64,000 bases of DNA from Snodgrassella alvi wkB2 (GTDB lineage: Bacteria > Pseudomonadota > Gammaproteobacteria > Burkholderiales > Neisseriaceae). Below are positions 58,425 to 64,000 of the stretch, piece after piece. Below the pieces are notes generated by a model. It ran no database searches. It saw only the letters and a program-made list of their open reading frames with translations, and was not told where the DNA came from. Location: assembly GCF_000600005.1 (NCBI RefSeq), contig NZ_CP007446.1, positions 372,001-436,000 on the forward strand, written 5' to 3'. A program made the position numbers and the translations under genes. Within the stretch, counting starts at the first letter, position 1; each line of letters starts with the position of its first letter.

Positions 58425-59582
58425 ATGAAATTTGCCACACAGACCATCCATTCCAGTTATCAGCCGGAAGAGCATAACCGTGCCCTAATGCCGCCTATTT
58501 ATCAGAACAGCATGTTCGCCATGAATGAAATCGGCGAAAATATTCCGTTCCGTTATGCGCGTATTTCCAATCCGACACGGCAAGTACTTGAAGACACAGT
58601 CGCCGAGCTGGAAAATGGCTGTGCCGGTTTTGCCTATGGCAGTGGTATGGCCGGAATCGATGCTGTGTGGCGTACTTTTCTGCGGCCGGGTGATACCATT
58701 GTTGCGGTAGCCGATATTTATGGCGGAGCTTATGATTTATTAACCGAAGTATATGCCCAGTGGGGTGTTAACGTTATTTTTGCCGATCTTACCAATCCGG
58801 ATAATCTGGACCGGATACTGGCACAGACCAAAGTAAAAATGGTATGGCTGGAAACCCCGAGTAATCCGCTGCTGCGTCTGGTAGACATCGCTGAACTGTC
58901 TGCTAAAGCCAAAGCTGCCGGTGCCATTGTCGGTATGGATAATACTTTTGCGACACCCTACGTACAGAATCCGCTGAATCTGGGTGTGGATATCGTCTTT
59001 CATTCCGCAACCAAATACCTGTGCGGACATTCAGATGTGCTGATGGGTATTGTTGTGGTAAAAGATCCTGCACATGCAAAATTATTACGTGCCTTAAGTA
59101 TTAATACCGGCGGCGTGGCCGGTCCGATGGACTGTGCACTGGTATTACGCGGTATCAAAACACTGGTTGTGCGTATGGACCGGCATTTGTCTAATGCGGC
59201 TGAGCTGGCCAGACGCTTGCAACAGCACCCTGCGGTAGAAAAAGTATTTTATCCCGGTCTGGCAGAGCATGAACACCACGATATCGCCTGTAAACAGATG
59301 CAGCATGGTTTTGGCGGAGTGGTCTCCATTTATTTACGTCAGAATAGTCGCGAAGCAGCCAATAGTGTGATAAAAAATCTGCGCATGATTCGGATGGCGG
59401 CCAGCCTTGGCGGCGTCGAAAGCCTGATTAATCACAGTGCCAGCCAGTCGCATAGCGGCATGAGTAAGGAAGTTAAAGAATCTCTGGGCATCCGTGAAGG
59501 CCTGCTGCGCATTTCAGCCGGTATCGAAGATATTGAAGATATCTGGGATGATATCAATCATGCACTCAATACCTTGATTTAA
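58425..59582 (+). CDS. Trans-sulfuration PLP enzyme (cystathionine gamma-synthase/beta-lyase family)
   Basis: 385 residues of the Cys/Met-metabolism PLP family. The PLP lysine is Lys197 in HSATKYLCGHSD; YARISNPTRQVLE, YGSGMAGIDAV, ETPSNPLL and SLGGVESLINHSASQSH are the other marks. The last stretch usually reads SLIEHPA or SLICHPA, so INHSA is a variant that leaves substrate class open (MetB, MetC or a lyase). CGGAG lies 7 nt before the ATG. It is followed by a J-domain gene after 20 bases. Confidence 0.88.
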   Translation: MKFATQTIHSSYQPEEHNRALMPPIYQNSMFAMNEIGENIPFRYARISNPTRQVLEDTVAELENGCAGFAYGSGMAGIDAVWRTFLRPGDTIVAVADIYGGAYDLLTEVYAQWGVNVIFADLTNPDNLDRILAQTKVKMVWLETPSNPLLRLVDIAELSAKAKAAGAIVGMDNTFATPYVQNPLNLGVDIVFHSATKYLCGHSDVLMGIVVVKDPAHAKLLRALSINTGGVAGPMDCALVLRGIKTLVVRMDRHLSNAAELARRLQQHPAVEKVFYPGLAEHEHHDIACKQMQHGFGGVVSIYLRQNSREAANSVIKNLRMIRMAASLGGVESLINHSASQSHSGMSKEVKESLGIREGLLRISAGIEDIEDIWDDINHALNTLI

Positions 59583-59602
59583 CCTGTGTAAGTGAAAAAT
59601 CC

Positions 59603-60385
59603 GTGCACAATTATTATGAAGTATTAAATGTTGCTCAAGGGGCATCCGACGAAGTTATTCGTGCGGCCTATCGGGCTTTGTCACAAAAATACCATCCTGA
59701 CCGCAATCCGCATAATCCGCAGGCACATCAGCGTATGGCTGAGATTAACAAAGCATATGCAGTATTGTCTGATCCGGAGCAGCGCCATCATCATGATGTG
59801 TGGATTGCGCGGCAAAGCCTGCAGGCAAGGTTGTCGCCAGCCTTGCTGGCGCGCCGGCAGACACCATTTGCGCCTCCGGTTTTATTGCCTAACCATCAGG
59901 ATAAAGTTGTCGACCTGCACGAACGCGGTCATGGCTGGTTATGGATTGTGGGGATTGCCGTACTGATTGCTATGGGCGGAGTGTGGTGGAGGCTGGCATA
60001 TCCGCCGGCTGATAACGTTAATGAGCAGAGTAGCATGCCCGTTACCGCGGCACCCAATGGACAGCTTTTTCCGCTTAAAGCTGCTTATGTATCCGGTTAT
60101 CCGGTTTTGCGTGAGCGCGGCAATAACAATATTGTCGTACATGCCACCTCCTTGCAATCGCCGGTATTTGCCCAATTATACGAATTGCACGCCGGTAAAT
60201 TTACTGCTATACGCACCTTTTATATTCCGGCAGGCGAAACCTTTACCCTGCATAAAATCGGTGATGGCAGTTTCAGCCTGCAATACCAGCGTATTAATGA
60301 TGGAAAATGGGCAGTAAGTGATGGTATTGAAATCAGTCATACCGAAGCCAGCCGAAAATATCAGGATATTGATATCAGACTGTAA
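59603..60385 (+). CDS. Membrane-anchored J-domain protein
   Basis: 260 residues. N-terminal J domain (2-70) with the catalytic HPD in KYHPDRNPHN and YAVLSDPEQR; a basic linker; one membrane helix (about 111-128, WLWIVGIAVLIAMGGVWW); and a C-terminal domain of about 120 residues with alternating beta-type sequence, probably periplasmic. No Gly/Phe or zinc-finger region, so not DnaJ itself. It would recruit DnaK to the membrane. GTG start without a strong ribosome site. A close homologue role is not known to me. Confidence 0.75.
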   Translation: MHNYYEVLNVAQGASDEVIRAAYRALSQKYHPDRNPHNPQAHQRMAEINKAYAVLSDPEQRHHHDVWIARQSLQARLSPALLARRQTPFAPPVLLPNHQDKVVDLHERGHGWLWIVGIAVLIAMGGVWWRLAYPPADNVNEQSSMPVTAAPNGQLFPLKAAYVSGYPVLRERGNNNIVVHATSLQSPVFAQLYELHAGKFTAIRTFYIPAGETFTLHKIGDGSFSLQYQRINDGKWAVSDGIEISHTEASRKYQDIDIRL

Positions 60386-60432
60386 TCATACTGTCACCGC
60401 TCAGGCGGTGGTACATACACAGGAATAACTGC

Positions 60433-61209
60433 ATGCAGGCTGCCGTAGAAGCCAAATTTACTGAAGAAACCGTACTCTGGGTTAAACAGCATACCCCTAA
60501 ACTGCTGACTTTTGCCATCACTCGGCCTGAAGCCTATCGCTTCAGTGCCGGTCAGTTTTCGCGTCTGGGCTTTCGTGACGGCGCAGGTTTTATCTGGCGC
60601 GCCTATTCTGTTGTATCTGCCGAATATGCAGATACACTCGAATACTTTGTAGTATTGATTGAAGGCGGACCGATGAGTGCCCGGCTGGCACAATTGCAGG
60701 CGGGCGATTCTATACTGCTGGATAAAACCGCTTTTGGCTTTTTTCTGCCGGGGCGGTTTACTGACGGCGAGCAGCTGATTATGCTCAGTACCGGCAGCGG
60801 CATTGCGCCGTTTCTGTCTATGCTGCAACAGCCTGCTGTCTGGGAACGTTTCCGGCATATCGGGCTGGTACATTCTGTTTCACATGCCAATGAACTGATT
60901 TTCAGTCAGCATATCAACGAGTTAATCCATCACCCTCTGATTGGCGAATATACAGACCAACTGACTTACCAACCGGTGGTTACCCGTGAACCTACTGCCG
61001 GAGCACTCGGTCAGCGTCTGCCGCAATTATTGCAGAATGGTACGCTGGCAGAGGGACTGGGTTTGAATTTCAACCATGAACAAACCCGTTTTATGCTGTG
61101 TGGTAATCCGGCCATGGTCACCGATACTTTTCAGACCTTACTGGATATGGGGTATAGCATGCACCGTAACAAAGTACCGGGACAGATTATTATGGAAAAC
61201 GGCTTTTAA
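60433..61209 (+). CDS. fpr: Ferredoxin/flavodoxin-NADP+ reductase
   Basis: 258 residues. FAD-binding barrel with RAYSVVSAEYADTLEYFVV (R-x-Y-S motif), NADP domain with STGSGIAPFLSML and VHSVSHANELIF, and CGNPAMV near the C-terminus, the bacterial Fpr pattern. It moves electrons between NADPH and ferredoxin or flavodoxin for Fe-S and oxidative-stress functions. AGGA lies 8-9 nt before the ATG, 47 bases after the J-domain gene. Confidence 0.94.
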   Translation: MQAAVEAKFTEETVLWVKQHTPKLLTFAITRPEAYRFSAGQFSRLGFRDGAGFIWRAYSVVSAEYADTLEYFVVLIEGGPMSARLAQLQAGDSILLDKTAFGFFLPGRFTDGEQLIMLSTGSGIAPFLSMLQQPAVWERFRHIGLVHSVSHANELIFSQHINELIHHPLIGEYTDQLTYQPVVTREPTAGALGQRLPQLLQNGTLAEGLGLNFNHEQTRFMLCGNPAMVTDTFQTLLDMGYSMHRNKVPGQIIMENGF

Positions 61210-61316
61210 TCACCGGATAAAATCAGCTCCTGATATAACGAGTGTAAACTTAGCTATAACTTTCAAACTAAACCAAATATTCTGATGTCACCGGCAAATT
61301 AAGTTAGTATGGCAGT

Positions 61317-61733
61317 ATGAACCTGAATCAATTCGGCAAAAAAAACGCCCAGCTTAATCAATTATTGCAGCAATCCGCACACTGGCAACGCCTGAGTAAC
61401 TGTCTGAAACAAGAGTTGCCGGCAAGTATGCGAACTCAGTTTAGTGTTGCCTGTGTACGCACCGGCTGTCTGGTGGTGATTGCGCAAAATAGTATGGCTG
61501 CTTCACGTTTACGTATGGTGTTGCCGGCATTATTGCCACAACTGCGGCAGATTGATGCTTCAATTGAAACTGTAAAGGTTAAAGTTCAGCCGGCAGAATC
61601 AAAACCGGAAGCAGTAAAGCATGCCAGTTTAAGCCCTGTGGCGCGCGATACGCTGGCACGTTCGGCAGAAGCTTTAACACATCATCCGGAACTGGCGGCA
61701 GCACTGCGCCGTTTAAGTGAAAAGAGCAATTAA
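61317..61733 (+). CDS. dciA: DciA-family (DUF721) helicase-loading protein
   Basis: 138 residues. The N-terminal KH-like DUF721 domain (about 15-85) includes LKQELPASMRTQFSVACV and GCLVVIAQNSMAASRLRM; the C-terminal tail is basic and unstructured. DciA loads the replicative helicase DnaB in most bacteria lacking DnaC. Its location just upstream of secA is conserved in Neisseria and many proteobacteria. It is separated from secA by 446 bases. Confidence 0.85.
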   Translation: MNLNQFGKKNAQLNQLLQQSAHWQRLSNCLKQELPASMRTQFSVACVRTGCLVVIAQNSMAASRLRMVLPALLPQLRQIDASIETVKVKVQPAESKPEAVKHASLSPVARDTLARSAEALTHHPELAAALRRLSEKSN

Positions 61734-62179
61734 CTATTTCAGTCTGTGTATTTGTCTGATGCTTTAAGCAATGAGAAATCAATTTAATCAGTATAACAAG
61801 ATTAAATAAATATAAATAATATTTATTCAGTCCTGATTGTGAATCATTATTTTTGTACTGATGTGCAATCAACTATTTTTTAAACAAAATTCAGTTGCCG
61901 GAACAGTAATAATCGGTATTACATATAAATTTTCTTATCTTCACATAGCAGCGTTAAGGACGTGAGCAGCTTGTGTTGTGTCAGATAGTGCTTGGAAAAA
62001 AGGGTTTTACCATTATATTAAGCACCATAAACAGCAATCAGTAACTTCTGAACAGCTTCAGATTGCACATAATTGACACAGGCATGCAAACAGCCGCACA
62101 GCAGCGTAGGCGCTTGTGTTAAAATCTCCTATTTCAAGCTTACTATTTATTGCGCCAGCAGGTGCCGGACTGTTGATTT
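61734..62179. other. 446-base gap between dciA and secA, no gene seen
   Basis: AT-rich near dciA, mixed near secA. I looked for a SecM-like arrest peptide and a conserved RNA and saw neither. A TTGACA occurs at 62073-62078 but without a well-placed -10. The secA promoter must lie here or further upstream. Confidence 0.5.
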
Positions 62180-64000
62180 ATGTTGAAAAACTTAGCTAAA
62201 AAAATTCTCGGAAGCCGCAACGACCGGCTTTTGAAACAATATCGTAAAGAAGTATCCAGAATCAATGCGCTCGAACCACAACTTCAAGCTTTAAGCGATA
62301 CTGAACTACAGGCTAAAACTGCTGAATTCAAACAACGTCTGGCTGATGGGGAAAAACTCGATAGCCTGCTGGTAGAAGCTTTTGCCGTATGCCGTGAAGC
62401 CAGTAAGCGTGTACTCGGTATGCGGCATTTTGATGTGCAGCTTATCGGCGGTATGGTACTGCATTATGGCAAAATTGCCGAAATGCGTACCGGTGAAGGG
62501 AAAACACTGGTTGCCACGACAGCCGTCTATCTGAATGCTCTGACCGGTAAAGGTGTACATGTAGTTACCGTGAATGATTATCTGGCTGCACGTGATGCCG
62601 GAATCATGCGTCCGCTGTATGAATTTCTGGGCATGTCTGTCGGCATCATTATCAGCAACATGGATCATGCCGATAAAAAAGCCGCTTATCTGGCTGATAT
62701 TACCTACGGTACCAACAATGAATACGGCTTCGATTATTTACGCGATAACATGGTAAGTGATCAAAGCGAAAAAGTGCAGCGTGAGCTGTCATTTGCAGTA
62801 GTTGATGAAGTAGACTCCATTCTGATTGACGAAGCCCGTACACCGTTGATTATTTCCGGTCAGGCTGACGATAACGTCACCCTTTATCAGGTAATGAATC
62901 AGATTCCGCCACAGCTGATTGCCCAGAAAAGCGAAGACGGTGAGGGCGATTACTGGGTAGACGAGAAAGCACGGCAGGTAGTGCTCAGTGATCAGGGACA
63001 TGAGCATGCCGAGCAGATTCTCACCAAAATGGGTTTGCTGCAGGAAGGCGATTCCTTGTATTCCACCACCAATATCATGCTGATGCATCATCTGATGGCT
63101 GCGCTGCGTGCTTATACACTCTACCAGCGCGACCAGCATTATGTGGTACAGGATGGCGAAGTAATTATTGTTGACGAATTTACCGGCCGCCTGATGGCTG
63201 GACGGCGCTGGTCTGATGGTCTGCATCAGGCTGTTGAAGCCAAAGAAGGCGTGGAAATCAACAAAGAAAACCAGACACTGGCTTCCATTACTTTCCAGAA
63301 TTTCTTCCGTCTGTATGACAAACTGGCCGGCATGACCGGTACTGCCGACACGGAAGCCTTCGAATTTCAGAATATTTACGGTCTGGAAACCGTTATCATC
63401 CCGCCAAACCGCCCGATGATACGTAAAGATCTGAACGACCAGATATATCGTTCTATCGAAGAAAAATACGAAGCTGTGGTTGCCGATATCAAAGAACGCC
63501 ATGCCAAAGGTCAGCCAATCCTTGTTGGTACCACCAGTATTGAAAATTCCGAACTGGTATCCGCCTTACTGGATAAAGAACACCTCAGACACAATGTTCT
63601 CAATGCCAAAGAACATGCGCGTGAAGCGGATATTATTGCTCAGGCAGGCCGCCCCGGCATGATTACCGTAGCCACCAATATGGCCGGTCGTGGTACGGAT
63701 ATTGTGCTCGGCGGCAATATCAAACCGCAAATAGATGCCATTAATGCCGACGACAGCCTCACCGAAGAAGCGAAAAAAAGCGAAATCGACAAATTACAGC
63801 AGCAATGGCAGATTGACCACGATGCCGTGATTGCGGCTGGCGGTTTACACATTATCGGTACCGAACGCCATGAAAGCCGCCGTATTGATAATCAGCTGCG
63901 CGGCCGTGCCGGTCGTCAGGGTGATGCCGGTTCCAGCCGCTTTTACCTGTCGTTTGAAGATCCGCTGTTGCGCCTGTTTGCACTTGACCGTGCAACAGCC
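62180..64000 (+). CDS. secA: Preprotein translocase ATPase SecA, N-terminal 607 codons (runs off window)
   Basis: 607 codons are open to the window end. NBD1 has Walker A MRTGEGKT (105-109) and Walker [10 protein letters not shown]; the preprotein cross-linking domain [15 protein letters not shown]..., NBD2 with [16 protein letters not shown] and the arginine-finger region [18 protein letters not shown] are present. SecA drives secretion through SecYEG. It starts [20 protein letters not shown], like Neisseria SecA; the ribosome site before ATG 62180 is weak. The remaining 300 or so residues are outside. Confidence 0.98.
   Translation, partial: MLKNLAKKILGSRNDRLLKQYRKEVSRINALEPQLQALSDTELQAKTAEFKQRLADGEKLDSLLVEAFAVCREASKRVLGMRHFDVQLIGGMVLHYGKIAEMRTGEGKTLVATTAVYLNALTGKGVHVVTVNDYLAARDAGIMRPLYEFLGMSVGIIISNMDHADKKAAYLADITYGTNNEYGFDYLRDNMVSDQSEKVQRELSFAVVDEVDSILIDEARTPLIISGQADDNVTLYQVMNQIPPQLIAQKSEDGEGDYWVDEKARQVVLSDQGHEHAEQILTKMGLLQEGDSLYSTTNIMLMHHLMAALRAYTLYQRDQHYVVQDGEVIIVDEFTGRLMAGRRWSDGLHQAVEAKEGVEINKENQTLASITFQNFFRLYDKLAGMTGTADTEAFEFQNIYGLETVIIPPNRPMIRKDLNDQIYRSIEEKYEAVVADIKERHAKGQPILVGTTSIENSELVSALLDKEHLRHNVLNAKEHAREADIIAQAGRPGMITVATNMAGRGTDIVLGGNIKPQIDAINADDSLTEEAKKSEIDKLQQQWQIDHDAVIAAGGLHIIGTERHESRRIDNQLRGRAGRQGDAGSSRFYLSFEDPLLRLFALDRATA

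Noticed and set aside
62073-62125. TTGACA ... TAAAAT as a secA promoter
   Set aside because: The spacing is about 41 bases, far from the 16-18 required.

Overview
The window is a moderately AT-rich bacterial chromosome segment from a betaproteobacterium of the Neisseriaceae. The evidence is the 16S/23S sequence character, the minC-minD-minE-oxyR gene order known from Neisseria, dciA just upstream of secA, and close Neisseria-like DnaK and SecA proteins. The low GC, the catabolic gene set (organic-acid carriers, membrane PQQ glucose dehydrogenase, AtuA/AtoDAB) and the overall protein flavour make a bee-gut Snodgrassella-type organism my best guess; the genus is an inference.

Layout. 1-6.8 kb: 5' end of lldD, a 55-aa membrane peptide, dnaK with a recognisable sigma-32 promoter, a DASS dicarboxylate carrier, a yybP-ykoY manganese riboswitch in front of a GDT1-family Mn exporter, tag, and a CHAP-domain amidase that has no ATG/GTG/TTG start at its true N-terminus. 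7-12.2 kb: a secreted orphan, dtd, the min-oxyR operon and a DUF2520 Rossmann protein. 12.3-17.85 kb: a complete rRNA operon (P1 promoter, boxA, 16S, tRNA-Ile(GAU), tRNA-Ala(UGC), second boxA, 23S, 5S, terminator).

17.9-23.5 kb: a trmL gene missing its N-terminal half abuts a very AT-rich four-gene cassette. It encodes a HAD phosphatase fused to a UbiA prenyltransferase of the decaprenyl-phosphate phosphoribosyltransferase type, a small DMT-family membrane protein, an extended SDR epimerase and a GT-C glycosyltransferase. Together these look like a system that makes, flips and transfers a polyprenyl-linked pentofuranose. This is the most likely unusual system in the window.

23.7-36 kb is catabolic. 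It holds an M20 amidohydrolase with an MHS-family transporter, transketolase, a ComEA-like competence protein, and a LysR-regulated operon (CitMHS carrier, AtuA split into two proteins, AtoD, AtoA, AtoB) that should import an organic acid, activate it with CoA and end in thiolysis to acetyl-CoA. 36-47.8 kb: small secreted, GFA and MAPEG proteins, pgk, membrane PQQ glucose dehydrogenase with a structured leader, an LTxxQ periplasmic protein, a TonB-dependent copper receptor with intact Cys/Met/His metal ligands, DUF445 and two orphan membrane proteins. 47.8-64 kb: recC-recB, a roadblock-like protein, dsbD, folE2, a trans-sulfuration PLP enzyme, a membrane J-domain protein, ferredoxin-NADP reductase, dciA and the first 607 codons of secA.

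All calls come from reading the sequence; no database search was run.
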